64,000 nt of DNA from JACNKJ01 sp964344565 (GCA_964344565.1 CAYFNT010000013.1:28100-92099), one strand, 5' to 3'; positions 16,731-25,820 are shown, numbered from the stretch's first letter. Numbers and translations are program-made. Notes: a model not told the origin generated them from the sequence alone.

Positions 16731-17980
16731 GCTCCGAACATCTCCCTGACCTTGGCGAGGCCCGCCGCGAGGGCGTCCACGTCTTCCCGGGTATTGTAGA
16801 AAGCGAAGGATGCGCGGGTGGTGCCGCTGACGCCCATGGCGTCCATGATCGGCTGAGCGCAATGATGGCCGGCTCGGACGGCGATGCCTTCGGCGTCCAG
16901 AATCGTGGCGATGTCGTGGGGGTGGACCTCGTCCATGAGGAAGGAGATGGCGCCCACGCGCTCCGCTTCCGGCGCGGCGATGCGCAGGCCCGCTTCCCCG
17001 CCCAGACGCTCCATGGCGTAGGCCATGAGGTCGGAGCCGTAGGCGTGAATCGCCTCCATGCCCACGCCTTCCAGATAGTCGATGGCCGCGCCCAATCCCA
17101 TGACCTCGCTGATGGCCGGAGTGCCGGCCTCGAACTTCCAGGGCAGCTCGTTGAAGCTCGTCTTCTCGAGGGTGACCGAGCGGATCATGTCGCCGCCGCC
17201 CTGCCAGGGAGGCATGCGTTCCAGCAGCTCGCGCTTTCCGTAGAGCACGCCGATGCCCGTGGGTCCGTAGAGCTTGTGCGCGCTGAAGGCGTAGAAATCG
17301 CAGTCCAGTTCGCGGACGTCCACAGGCATGTGGGGCACGGCCTGGGCACCGTCCACGAGCACGGGCACGCCCCGCCGCTTCGCTTCGGCGATGACCTCCC
17401 GCAGGGGCTGCACGTTGCCCAGGGCGTTGGACACGTGACCCAGGGCCACGAGCCGGGTGCGGTCGCTGAAGAGCTCGTCCAGGTCGGAGAGGTCCAGCTC
17501 CCCGCTCTCGTTCATTCGGATGAAACGCAGCTGCACGCGCTTTTCGGCGGCCAGCAACTGCCAGGGCACCAGGTTGGAGTGATGCTCCATCTCGGTGAGC
17601 AGGATCTCGTCGCCCTCGCGGATCTGCGAACGCCCGTAGCTCTGGGCCACCAGGTTGATGCCCTCGGTGGTGCCGCGGGTGAAGACGATCTCGGCGGATT
17701 CGGCGGCGTTCACGAAACGGCGAACCTTCTCGCGCACTTCCTCGAAGTCCAGGGTGGCCCGGGCGCTGAGTTCGTAGACGCCGCGATGGATGTTCGCGTA
17801 GCCCTCCTGCTGGAATCGGCTTATGGCCTCGATGACCTGCCGCGGCTTCTGGGCGCTGGCCGCGCTGTCCAGGAAGACCAGACGCTTCCCTCGCACATCC
17901 CGCTCGAGGATGGGGAAGTCCTTTCGCAGGTGGCTAAGGTCGACGACGTCGATCTTGGGGCTGTCGCTGGGAACGCTCAT
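16727..17980 (-). CDS. sufS: Cysteine desulfurase SufS
   Basis: This 417-residue PLP enzyme has VFLDSAASAQKP near residue 35, FTRGTTEGINLVAQS, EMEHHSNLVPWQ, the PLP lysine in AFSAHKLYGPTGIG and the catalytic Cys in RAGHHCAQPIM. It removes sulfur from cysteine for cluster assembly and passes it to SufU. ATG at 17980 begins the family N-terminus (KIDVVDLSHLRKDFPIL). A longer open frame upstream is not used because it lies in the sufD coding region. The short spacing (14 bases from sufD, 4-base overlap with sufU) puts it in the suf operon. Confidence 0.95.
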   Translation of the reverse strand: MSVPSDSPKIDVVDLSHLRKDFPILERDVRGKRLVFLDSAASAQKPRQVIEAISRFQQEGYANIHRGVYELSARATLDFEEVREKVRRFVNAAESAEIVFTRGTTEGINLVAQSYGRSQIREGDEILLTEMEHHSNLVPWQLLAAEKRVQLRFIRMNESGELDLSDLDELFSDRTRLVALGHVSNALGNVQPLREVIAEAKRRGVPVLVDGAQAVPHMPVDVRELDCDFYAFSAHKLYGPTGIGVLYGKRELLERMPPWQGGGDMIRSVTLEKTSFNELPWKFEAGTPAISEVMGLGAAIDYLEGVGMEAIHAYGSDLMAYAMERLGGEAGLRIAAPEAERVGAISFLMDEVHPHDIATILDAEGIAVRAGHHCAQPIMDAMGVSGTTRASFAFYNTREDVDALAAGLAKVREMFGA

Positions 17981-17994
17981 CCCGTCCTCGTCTC

Positions 17995-19302
17995 CTAGTT
18001 GGGAAGCCGCAGGCGCAGTTCCTCGCTGAGGCGGCTGCGCACCGGTTCCAGGTCCATCTTCTCCAGGATCTCCCGGGCGAAGGCGAAGGTGAGCATGGCC
18101 CGGGCCTCGCTCTCGCCGATGCCTCTCGAGCGAAGGAAGAAGACCTGCCGCTCGTCGAGCTGTCCCGTGGTGGATCCATGGCTGCACTTCACATCGTCGG
18201 CGTAGATTTCGAGCATGGGCAGGCTCGTGACCTTGGCGTCATCGGAGAGCAGCAGGTTGCGGTTGCTCTGCAGGGCGTCGGTCTTCTGGGCGTCCTGATC
18301 CACGAGGATGAGCCCGCCGAAGACCGCATCGGCCTCTCCGTCGAGGATGCCCTTGTAGAGTTCCTCGGTGCGACAGTCCGGGCTCGAGTGCTGAACCCGG
18401 GTCTGATGGTCCATGTGCTGCTTGCCGCGGGCCAGGTAGAGCCCGCCCAGGGCGCAGAAGGACTCGGGATCGGCCAGCTGAACCTGGGTGCCCCGTCGCA
18501 GCTGGGCTCCGCCCAGGGAAACTTCGTGGCTGTGGTAGCTGCCGCCGCGCCCCACGTTGGCGCCGGCCCATCCGATGTGCGTGGAAGCTTCGTTTTCGCG
18601 CTGAAGCCTGTAGTGGTCGAGTCGGCTGCCTGGCTCGCAGTAGATCTCGGTGGCCGCCACGCTGAAGTGGGGAGCATCGTCGAGGCTTCCGTAGGTCTCG
18701 ATCACCGAGGCCCGCGCGCCTTCATCCACGCAGATGATGTTCCGCGGGAAGTTGGCCACGGGCTGGTCGCCCGCGCTCAGATGCAGCACCTGCACCGGAG
18801 CGTCCAGTTCCAGGTTGCGGGGCACCCGGAAGCAGAGGCCGTCCTGCATGAGGTAGGTGTTCAGGGCCAGAGGCGAGTGCTCGTCGATCTCCACGAGTCC
18901 GCCCAGCTTCTGGGGCAGGATCTCCTCATGCACCGATTCGCTGATGGGGGCCAGGTGGATTTCCTCGGGCAGGCCGTCCAGGGCGGAAAGCCGCGCCTGG
19001 AAGCGTCCGTTGACGAAGACGAGGACGGGGCCATCAAGGCCGGAGAAGAGGTAGGGAGCGATGTCTTCGGCGCTGAGGTCCGCGGGCGCTTCGGCTCCGA
19101 AACGGTAGTCCCGGTCGAAGGCCTCGCCCGGACGGAAGTGGCGCCAGTGCTCGTCCCGTCGCGTGGGGAGCCCGGCCTCCCGGAACCACTCCAGGCCGCG
19201 GCCGCGCAATTCGCCCATCCAGGCGGGTTCGTTCTTCGCGCCGGGGCGCAGGCTCGCTAGATGCTCCGGGTCGAAGACCCTGTTTGCCGTCACTTTGCTC
19301 AT
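17995..19302 (-). CDS. sufD: Fe-S assembly scaffold protein SufD
   Basis: This 435-residue protein is SufBD-like. Features seen are the N-terminal RRDEHWRHF stretch (as in RTEDWKYT of others), PVLVFVNGRF, the beta-helix, and near the C-terminus CSHGSTTGQLDERQVFFLRSRGI and EARAMLTFAFAREILEKM. SufD partners SufB and SufC in the SufBC2D scaffold. ATG at 19302 is the first that matches the family; the longer frame upstream is out-of-context sequence. Confidence 0.93.
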   Translation of the reverse strand: MSKVTANRVFDPEHLASLRPGAKNEPAWMGELRGRGLEWFREAGLPTRRDEHWRHFRPGEAFDRDYRFGAEAPADLSAEDIAPYLFSGLDGPVLVFVNGRFQARLSALDGLPEEIHLAPISESVHEEILPQKLGGLVEIDEHSPLALNTYLMQDGLCFRVPRNLELDAPVQVLHLSAGDQPVANFPRNIICVDEGARASVIETYGSLDDAPHFSVAATEIYCEPGSRLDHYRLQRENEASTHIGWAGANVGRGGSYHSHEVSLGGAQLRRGTQVQLADPESFCALGGLYLARGKQHMDHQTRVQHSSPDCRTEELYKGILDGEADAVFGGLILVDQDAQKTDALQSNRNLLLSDDAKVTSLPMLEIYADDVKCSHGSTTGQLDERQVFFLRSRGIGESEARAMLTFAFAREILEKMDLEPVRSRLSEELRLRLPN

Positions 19303-19312
19303 GCTCTCCGCC

Positions 19313-20077
19313 TCAGGCCTTCTGGGCGCTGCCCGCCCGTTCCACGATCCAGCCGTAGCCGTTCTTCTCGAGCTCCTGCGCCAGTTCCTTGCCGCCGGTC
19401 TTGATGATGCGCCCCCCATGCAGCACGTGCACCACGTCGGGAACGATGTAGTCGAGCAGTCGCTGATAGTGGGTGATGACCACCTGTGAGCGCTCCGGCG
19501 AGCGCAGGGCGTTGACGCCTTCGGCGACGATCTTCAGTGCGTCGATGTCAAGGCCCGAGTCAGTCTCGTCGAGGATGGCCAGTTCGGGCTCGAGCATGGC
19601 CATCTGGAATCCTTCGTTGCGCTTCTTCTCGCCGCCGGAGAATCCGACGTTGAGGGAGCGGATCATGAGCTTCTTGTCGAGGCCGAACTGATCCATCCTC
19701 TCCTGGGCGAGTTCCATGAAGTCCATGGCGTCCAGCTCCTCCTCGCCGCGATGCTTGCGAAGGGCGTTGATGGCGGTGCGCAGGAAGTAGAGATTGCTCA
19801 CCCCGGGGATCTCCACCGGGTATTGGAAGGCCAGGAAAACGCCTTCCCGCGCGCGCTCTTCGGGCGCGAGATCCAGCAGGTCCTTGTCGTGGAACTGCAC
19901 CTGTCCCTCGGTGACCTCGAAGGTCTCGTTGCCTGCCAAGACCTGCGCCAAGGTGCTCTTGCCCGAACCGTTGGGGCCCATGATGGCGTGCACCTCGCCG
20001 GGCTTCACCGTGAGGTTGACGCCGTGAAGAATGTCCTTCCCGTCCACGCGGGCCTTGAGATTGCGGATTTCCAGCAT
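19313..20077 (-). CDS. sufC: Fe-S assembly ATPase SufC
   Basis: This 254-residue ABC-type ATPase starts MLEIRNLKARVDGKDILHGV. It has Walker A GPNGSGKSTL, AFQYPVEIPGV (the SufC Q-loop region), the variant signature FSGGEKKRNE and Walker B LAILDETDSGLDIDAL. FSGGEKKRNE and DETDSGLD are diagnostic for SufC. It drives conformational change of the SufBC2D complex in the cytoplasm. The gene lies 20 bases after sufB and 10 before sufD. Confidence 0.96.
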   Translation of the reverse strand: MLEIRNLKARVDGKDILHGVNLTVKPGEVHAIMGPNGSGKSTLAQVLAGNETFEVTEGQVQFHDKDLLDLAPEERAREGVFLAFQYPVEIPGVSNLYFLRTAINALRKHRGEEELDAMDFMELAQERMDQFGLDKKLMIRSLNVGFSGGEKKRNEGFQMAMLEPELAILDETDSGLDIDALKIVAEGVNALRSPERSQVVITHYQRLLDYIVPDVVHVLHGGRIIKTGGKELAQELEKNGYGWIVERAGSAQKA

Positions 20078-20097
20078 TCGCTTCCTCTCCTTCGTCG

Positions 20098-21552
20098 CTA
20101 ACCGACGCTTCCTTCCAGGCTGACGCCCAGGAGCTTCTGCGCCTCCACGGCGAACTCCATGGGCAATTCCGCGAAGACTTCCTTGCAGAAGCCGCCCACG
20201 ATCATCGTGAGGGCGTCCTCGCTGTCGATGCCTCGCTGGAGGCAGTAGAAAATCTGATCCTCGCCGATCTTGGTGGTGGTGGCCTCGTGCTCCACCTGGG
20301 CACTGGGGTGCCCGGTCTCGATGACGGGGAATGTGTGGGCGCCGCAGCGGTCGCCGATGAGCAGGGAGTCGCACTGTGTGAAGTTGCGCGCGCCCTCGGC
20401 CTTGCTACCGACCCTCACGAGGCCGCGATAGGTCTGCTGCCCCTTGCCCGCCGAGATTCCCTTCGAGATGATCGTGCTCTTGGTGTTCTTGCCCAGGTGG
20501 ATCATCTTCGTGCCGGTGTCGGCCTGCTGCATGTTGTTGGTGAGAGCCACCGAGTAGAACTCGCCGATGGAGCCCTCGCCCTTCAGAACGCAGCTCGGAT
20601 ACTTCCAGGTGATGGCCGAACCGGTTTCCACCTGGGTCCAGGAGATCTTCGAATTCTCCCCAGCGCAGAGTCCGCGCTTGGTGACGAAGTTGTAGATTCC
20701 GCCCACGCCGTTCTTGTCTCCGGGATACCAGTTCTGCACGGTGGAGTACTTGATCTTGGCGTCCTTCTGCGCCACCAGTTCGACGATGGCTGCGTGCAGC
20801 TGGTTCTCGTCCCGCATGGGCGCTGTGCAGCCCTCGAGGTAACTCACCGAAGAAGCTTCCTCGGCGACGATGAGCGTGCGCTCGAACTGCCCCGTGTTGG
20901 CCTCGTTGATGCGGAAGTAGGTGGACAGTTCCATGGGGCACTTCACGCCCTTGGGAATGTGCACGAAGGAGCCGTCGGTGAAGACCGCCGAGTTCAGCGC
21001 CGCGAAGTAGTTGTCGGTGTAGGGCACCACCGAGCCCATGTACTTCCTCACCAGCTCGGGATGATCCTTCACCGCCTCGGAGAAGCTGCAGAAGATGATG
21101 CCCAGCTCCGCGAGCTTCTCCTTGAAGGTGGTGGCCACCGAGACGCTGTCGAAGACCGCGTCGACGGCCACGACACCGGCGAGCACCTTCTGCTCGTCCA
21201 GGGGAATGCCCAGCTTGTCGAAGGTCGCGCGCAGTTCGGGATCCACCTCGTCCATGCTCTCCAGCTGCGGCTTCTTCTTGGGAGCGGAGAAGTAGCTGAT
21301 GGCCTGGTAGTCGATTGGATCGTAATCGACCTTGGGCCAGTGGGGTTCCTCCATCTTCTGCCAATAGCGGAAGGCCTTCAGGCGGAAATCCAGCAACCAC
21401 TCGGGCTCCTCCTTCCTGGAGGAGATGTGGCGGATCACCTCTTCGTTCAGTCCGGGAGGAAGGGTCTCCGATTCGATATTGGAGACGAAGCCGTACTTGT
21501 ATTCCTGATCGGCGAAATCCTGGATGATCTTCTCGTCGCTGGACAGGCTCAT
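20098..21552 (-). CDS. sufB: Fe-S assembly scaffold protein SufB
   Basis: This 484-residue protein has all the SufB hallmarks: DQEYKYGFVS, WLLDFRLKAFRYW, AALNSAVFTDGSFVHIPKGV, SYLEGCTAP, QVETGSAITWKYPSCVLKG, SLLIGDRCGAHTFPVIE and the C-terminal GVSLEGSVG. It is the main cluster scaffold. ATG at 21552 overlaps the regulator stop by 4 bases, so regulator and scaffold are coupled. Confidence 0.96.
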   Translation of the reverse strand: MSLSSDEKIIQDFADQEYKYGFVSNIESETLPPGLNEEVIRHISSRKEEPEWLLDFRLKAFRYWQKMEEPHWPKVDYDPIDYQAISYFSAPKKKPQLESMDEVDPELRATFDKLGIPLDEQKVLAGVVAVDAVFDSVSVATTFKEKLAELGIIFCSFSEAVKDHPELVRKYMGSVVPYTDNYFAALNSAVFTDGSFVHIPKGVKCPMELSTYFRINEANTGQFERTLIVAEEASSVSYLEGCTAPMRDENQLHAAIVELVAQKDAKIKYSTVQNWYPGDKNGVGGIYNFVTKRGLCAGENSKISWTQVETGSAITWKYPSCVLKGEGSIGEFYSVALTNNMQQADTGTKMIHLGKNTKSTIISKGISAGKGQQTYRGLVRVGSKAEGARNFTQCDSLLIGDRCGAHTFPVIETGHPSAQVEHEATTTKIGEDQIFYCLQRGIDSEDALTMIVGGFCKEVFAELPMEFAVEAQKLLGVSLEGSVG

Positions 21553-22010
21553 CGTTCGATCTCCATGGTTGTTCCGGCTACTTCGCCGCGATGGCGGGCC
21601 AGGTTGAGCAGGAGCGAGTCGCTCATGTCGGCCAGGGTGACTTCCCGAAGCGCGTCGATGACGCGCTGGTTGATCCAATGCCAACTGTCGCTGGCGCCGC
21701 AGGCGTCCACGTGCTCGCAGTCGCCGTCCACGCAGGCGGTCATGGAAACGGGGCCTTCCAGGGCGACGAGGATCTGGGCCAGGTCGATGGCCTCGGGCTG
21801 GCGGGCGAGACTGTAGCCGCCCTTGGCCCCTCGCTGCGACTGGAGCAGACCGCCCTTGGCCAGCAGTTTGAGCAGCTTGCTCACCGTGGGCTGGGGCAGG
21901 CCGAGTTCCGCGGACAGGTCTCGGGCGGTCCGACAGCCCTGATCCCGACGGCGGGAGAGCTCGGTCATGAGCACTACGCCGTAATCGCTTAGTTTTGAAA
22001 GCTTTATCAT
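21549..22010 (-). CDS. Rrf2-family suf operon regulator
   Basis: This 153-residue winged-helix protein starts MIKLSKLSDYGVVLMTELSR. It has the HTH helix LGLPQPTVSKLLKLLAKGGLL, the wing RGAKGGYSLAR, ALEGPVSMTAC, and three cysteines (spacing C-x4-C-x5-C) that could hold an Fe-S cluster. It resembles the SUF-system regulators of proteobacteria more than IscR. ATG at 22010 gives the canonical N-terminus; an ATG 24 bases upstream is possible. As first gene of the suf operon it is expected to repress it when clusters are plentiful. Confidence 0.92.
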   Translation of the reverse strand: MIKLSKLSDYGVVLMTELSRRRDQGCRTARDLSAELGLPQPTVSKLLKLLAKGGLLQSQRGAKGGYSLARQPEAIDLAQILVALEGPVSMTACVDGDCEHVDACGASDSWHWINQRVIDALREVTLADMSDSLLLNLARHRGEVAGTTMEIER

Positions 22011-22029
22011 CTCGGCCCACTTATTCAGT

Positions 22030-22109
22030 ACCAAATCGGTTCTATATCCCGCAGCCCCAAGTTAGTCGGGCTCGGGCCCCCTCGCAAGGGATAAAGGGAC
22101 CAAATAGGT
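22030..22109. promoter_or_regulatory. Suf operon control region with two candidate Rrf2 operators
   Basis: Two near-identical 11-base sites lie upstream of the regulator: ACCAAATCGGT at 22030-22040 and ACCAAATAGGT at 22099-22109 (10 of 11 identical, each an ACC-N5-GGT inverted repeat). A TATAGA hexamer on the minus strand (22046-22041) directly abuts the first site and could be the -10. Binding there would block the start point. The second site could also affect the divergent lipoprotein gene. Confidence 0.5.
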
Positions 22110-22236
22110 ACTTTTTCTCGGACTGGAGGAAACCGATGGAATCCGATGCCCGCCAGGAGCTTGCATTCCGGCGCCGCCGCGGTTGAACCCGACCGCCCCG
22201 GCCGTTATGGTGGGACCTCGCCAAAGGAGGATCGCA

Positions 22237-23733
22237 GTGAAGATCGAAGTCACGAAGCCAAGCGCCCTGATAGGGGGCGCCATGATCATTGCCATGGGAC
22301 TCGTCGGATGCGGAAGCGATGGAGGCAGCGATCCCCAGGTACCCACGGGGCTCTCCCTGGAACTTTCGGCGGAGGATCTCATCCTGGGAGACACGGTGGA
22401 GATCGAAGCGGGGATTCTCTACGGGCGAGAGTCCGCCGAATGCGATTGGTACGTGGAGGGCGTCCTCGGCGGCAGCACCGAGACGGGCACCATCAGTCAG
22501 GACAATCCCGCCGTCTACACGGCGCCGGTGGCCGATCCGGGACAGGCCAGCGTGGAGATCACGGCCGTTCTGCGCAGCGACGAGAGCGTCGACGGGAGCG
22601 CGAACCTCGGCCTGCTGATCCCGGAAGTCCAGGTCCATTTCCTGCAGGATACCATTCAGGTGGCCGAGACGGTGGAGGTCCGCGCGGGACTGGCCGCCGA
22701 TCGCAGCATTCATGACTTCGACTGGTACGTGAACGGAGTGCTCGGCGGCATGGCCGAAACCGGCACCATCAGCCAGGACAACCCCGCCGTCTATTCGGCG
22801 CCCGATGAAGTTCCCGGCGAGGGACGCATCGAGATCCGCGCCGACTGGCGGGACAATCCCGACTTCAGCGCCGGAGACAGTCTCGATGTGCTCTTCACCA
22901 TCAAGCACGTGAACGCGAGCACAGGCGTGAACGAGCCGGGACGCGGGCAGGTCGATGCGCCATTCAAGACCATCACCTACGCACTCGACGACGACGGCAC
23001 CGTGGCGGGGGACATCGTTCTCGTCGCGCCCGGCGTCTATGACCACGCTCTGGGCGAGGACAATTCCATCTCCACGCCCTACAACGTCACCATTCGCGGC
23101 GTCGATCGCGACCAGTGCTTCGTGGACGGCAATCCCGCTCACGACGGCGCCATTTTCTACATGAACGGTACGACGATCGAGAACTTCACTTTGCGCAATC
23201 CCGGCTATCCTGAAAGCGGCATGCGCTATGGAATTCAGTTCCAGAGTATGGGGGCCGTGGCGAGGAACATCAAAATCAACGACGCCTTCCTGAACTCGGC
23301 GATCTACGTGACCAATACGAATCGGAATCCCTACATCACCGACTGCGAGTTCGTCTGTACCCAGGCGCCCGGAGCGGAAGACGGAATCAAGTGCAACTAC
23401 AACACGCGTCCCTCCCTGGTGAATTGCGTGGTCAGCGGCTGGAATCGCGGAATCCAGGCCGCCGATTCCATGCTCATCGAAGGCTGTACCATCACAGACA
23501 ATGGGACCGGAGTGCGCATCAACAGCGGGGCTGCCAGCCCCGATCTGGGCGGCGGCCCCTGGGGCGGGCTGGGAGGAAACACCTTCCACTCCAACGACTA
23601 CGGCGTGAGCAACAATTCCGACCTGGACGTCTACGCGCGCTTCAACACCTGGAGCGCGGATCCACCCCTGCAGGGCCCCGACACGCCTTGCGATATCTAC
23701 AACCAGGGTGCGGGGACGGTGATCTGGGAGTAA
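22237..23733 (+). CDS. Lipoprotein with two Ig-like repeats and a right-handed beta-helix domain
   Basis: This 498-residue protein starts at GTG 22237, 6 bases after AAAGGAGG. It has a lipobox (GLVGC), so Cys becomes the lipidated N-terminus. Two repeats of about 95 residues follow, each with an x-WYV-x-GVLGG segment, then ETGTISQDNPAVY and an AP ending. From about residue 230, VNASTGVNEPGRGQVDAPFKTI and repeated short beta turns (YNVTIRGV, IENFTLRNPG, LVNCVVSGW, LIEGCTITDNG) indicate a DUF1565-like parallel beta-helix. It is an outer-membrane or surface lipoprotein, possibly carbohydrate-binding; function not known. Confidence 0.82.
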   Translation: MKIEVTKPSALIGGAMIIAMGLVGCGSDGGSDPQVPTGLSLELSAEDLILGDTVEIEAGILYGRESAECDWYVEGVLGGSTETGTISQDNPAVYTAPVADPGQASVEITAVLRSDESVDGSANLGLLIPEVQVHFLQDTIQVAETVEVRAGLAADRSIHDFDWYVNGVLGGMAETGTISQDNPAVYSAPDEVPGEGRIEIRADWRDNPDFSAGDSLDVLFTIKHVNASTGVNEPGRGQVDAPFKTITYALDDDGTVAGDIVLVAPGVYDHALGEDNSISTPYNVTIRGVDRDQCFVDGNPAHDGAIFYMNGTTIENFTLRNPGYPESGMRYGIQFQSMGAVARNIKINDAFLNSAIYVTNTNRNPYITDCEFVCTQAPGAEDGIKCNYNTRPSLVNCVVSGWNRGIQAADSMLIEGCTITDNGTGVRINSGAASPDLGGGPWGGLGGNTFHSNDYGVSNNSDLDVYARFNTWSADPPLQGPDTPCDIYNQGAGTVIWE

Positions 23734-23750
23734 ACGAACGAAGGAGGACC

Positions 23751-24122
23751 ATGCAGGACTTCCGATTCTCCCACGTCATGCTCTGGAGCGAGAAGCTCAC
23801 CGAGCTGGTGGACTGGTATCAGAGCAAGCTCGGCTTCGAGCCGCGCTTTCCGGTGAGCGAGCACTACGCTTCGTTCCGGCATTCCGCCTGGAACATGCGC
23901 CTGGACATCCACCCCTGCGAGCCGGGGGAGAAGAGCGTGACCCGCGGGGCCTGGATCTACCTGCACGTGGAAGACCTCGATGCCGCCGTGGCCGAACTGG
24001 CCGCGGCCGGCATCGACTGCGATCCCATCCAGGATGAGCCGAACATCCCCCGTCACACGCGATTCCTCGATCCCCAGGGAAACGTGTGGGGTCTGGAAGA
24101 GGAGTTCAGTTTCGGCGGGTAG
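23751..24122 (+). CDS. VOC (glyoxalase/bleomycin-resistance) family protein
   Basis: This 123-residue protein starts at ATG 23751 with AAGGAGG 4 bases ahead. It has the beta-alpha-beta-beta-beta pattern of VOC proteins: FSHVMLWSEKLTELVDWYQSK, LGFEPRF, WIYLHVEDLDAAVAELAAAG and FLDPQGNVWGLEEE. His8 and a C-terminal Glu are likely metal ligands. The substrate cannot be told. It may be cotranscribed with the lipoprotein 17 bases upstream. Confidence 0.85.
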   Translation: MQDFRFSHVMLWSEKLTELVDWYQSKLGFEPRFPVSEHYASFRHSAWNMRLDIHPCEPGEKSVTRGAWIYLHVEDLDAAVAELAAAGIDCDPIQDEPNIPRHTRFLDPQGNVWGLEEEFSFGG

Positions 24123-24140
24123 CGGGCAGCGGGCAGCCGG
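24122..24140 (+). repeat. Short 7-base tandem repeat starting at a stop codon
   Basis: GCGGGCA occurs twice in tandem, followed by a partial third copy (GCCGG). The array begins at the last base of the VOC gene's TAG stop, the same placement as the longer heptamer arrays at 2071 and 27900. Confidence 0.55.
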
Positions 24141-24272
24141 TATTGACTCCGTCGCTCCGAAGTAGCACCTTGTTCATACCCGGGCCATTCGTGGCTGCTG
24201 GGGGGCGGGCGGGAGCGATTCACCCGATTTTGCGTTAGGTCGCCATCGCGACCCCGACACGGGAGGATCCCC

Positions 24273-25802
24273 ATGTCCGTCGTACTCACCGGCAAGAATC
24301 TCACCGTCGAAGATCTCGTGGCCGTCGCACGCCATGGCGAGAAGGTCCAGCTGCATCCCGAGGCCCGCGAGCGCATCGTACGCTGCCGCGCCTTCATCGA
24401 GCAGCGCATCGACGCCCGCGAGATCATGTACGGCGTCAACACCGGCATCGGAGAGTTCAGCGAGATCGTGCTGGACGACGAGCAGGTGAAGGACTTCCAG
24501 CGTTACCTCATCTACAACCACGCGGCCGGCATCGGCGAGCCCACTCCCCTCGAGCAGGTGCGCGGCGCCATGCTGCTGCGGGCCAACGTGCACGCCCACG
24601 GCCATTCCGGCTGCCGGCCCGAGATCACCGAGACACTCATCGCCATGCTCAACGCCGGCGTCACGCCCCAGGTCTGCGAGAAGGGATCGGTGGGCGCCTG
24701 CGGCGACCTGGCGCCCATGAGTCAGATCGCCCTCTGCATGATGGGCGAGGGCGAGGTCTTCCTGGACGGCGAGCGCATGCCCACCCGCGAGGGGCTGGCG
24801 AAGGCGGGCATCGAGGTGCCGGGCCTCATGGCCCGCGACGGTCTTGCATGCATCAACGGCAGCAACGTCATCACCTCCATCGGCATGCTCACGGTCCACG
24901 ATGCCGAGCGCTTCCTGCTGCAGGCGGAGATCGCCGCGGCCATGACCCTGGAGGCTCTCAAGGCCAACATGAAGCCCTACGACCGCCGGCTCCACGAGCT
25001 GCGCGGATTCCAGGGCGCGGTGACGAGCGCGGAGAACATCCGCAAGGTCATCGAGGGAAGCGACCTGCTCACCGGCAAGGAGAAGGTGAAGGTGCAGGAC
25101 GCCTACTCGATGCGCTCCACGCCCCAGGTCATCGGCGCGGCCCGCGATCAGCTGCGCTGGACCCGCGAGCAGCTGGAGATCGAAGCCAACGGCGTGGGCG
25201 ACAATCCCATCTTCCTGCCCGAGGACGAGATCGTGCTCACGGGCGCCAACTTCCAGGGCACGCCCATGAGCATGCCCCTGGACAACCTTGGCGGCGCCAT
25301 CACCATGGTCTGCGTGCTCAGCGAAAGGCGCCTGAACCGCCTCACCAATCCGGCTCTCAGCGTGGGCCTGCCCGCATTCCTCACCAAGGGCGCGGGCATG
25401 TTCAGCGGGCTCATGCTCAGCCAGTACACCGCCGACATGCAGATCGTCGAACAGAAGACCCTGTCGACGCCGGCCTACTACCAGAGCATCCCCGCCGCGG
25501 CCGACCAGGAGGACTTCGTATCCATGGGCATGAACTCGGCCATGAAGACCCGGAAGATCCTCGACGTGGCCGCGGGCGTCCTGGGCATCGAGCTCATGGC
25601 CGCCGCCCAGGCCCTGGACTTCCGCGACTACGAACCCGGCGCGGGCACCAAGGCCGCCAAGAAGGTCATCCGCGAGAAGGTGGAGTTCCTCGACGTGGAC
25701 CGTCCCCTCTTCCCCGACCACAACGCCATGATGGAGCTGGTGGACAGCTGGGCCATCCTGGATGCGGTTCAGGCGGAAGTGGGGGAGCTGATCCGTTACT
25801 AG
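24273..25802 (+). CDS. HutH-family aromatic amino acid (histidine) ammonia-lyase with Cys in the MIO tripeptide
   Basis: This 509-residue protein has YGVNTGIGEF at 53-62, the His83 in YNHAAGIGEP that favours histidine, GSVGACGDLAPMSQ at 138-151 and ADQEDFVSMG near 409. The MIO-forming triad normally is Ala-Ser-Gly; here it is Ala142-Cys143-Gly144 (TGC at 24699-24701), with numbering equal to that of the Pseudomonas enzyme. It would deaminate histidine to urocanate if the MIO cofactor forms from Cys. No hutU, hutI or hutG lies nearby, so a biosynthetic role or another substrate is possible. ATG follows GGGAGGA. Confidence 0.85.
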   Translation: MSVVLTGKNLTVEDLVAVARHGEKVQLHPEARERIVRCRAFIEQRIDAREIMYGVNTGIGEFSEIVLDDEQVKDFQRYLIYNHAAGIGEPTPLEQVRGAMLLRANVHAHGHSGCRPEITETLIAMLNAGVTPQVCEKGSVGACGDLAPMSQIALCMMGEGEVFLDGERMPTREGLAKAGIEVPGLMARDGLACINGSNVITSIGMLTVHDAERFLLQAEIAAAMTLEALKANMKPYDRRLHELRGFQGAVTSAENIRKVIEGSDLLTGKEKVKVQDAYSMRSTPQVIGAARDQLRWTREQLEIEANGVGDNPIFLPEDEIVLTGANFQGTPMSMPLDNLGGAITMVCVLSERRLNRLTNPALSVGLPAFLTKGAGMFSGLMLSQYTADMQIVEQKTLSTPAYYQSIPAAADQEDFVSMGMNSAMKTRKILDVAAGVLGIELMAAAQALDFRDYEPGAGTKAAKKVIREKVEFLDVDRPLFPDHNAMMELVDSWAILDAVQAEVGELIRY

Positions 25803-25820
25803 CACCAAGGAGAAGAGGCC

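Noticed and set aside
24143..24171. Promoter ahead of hutH from TTGACT at 24143
   Set aside because: No acceptable -10 lies 16-18 bases downstream (CACCTT only).
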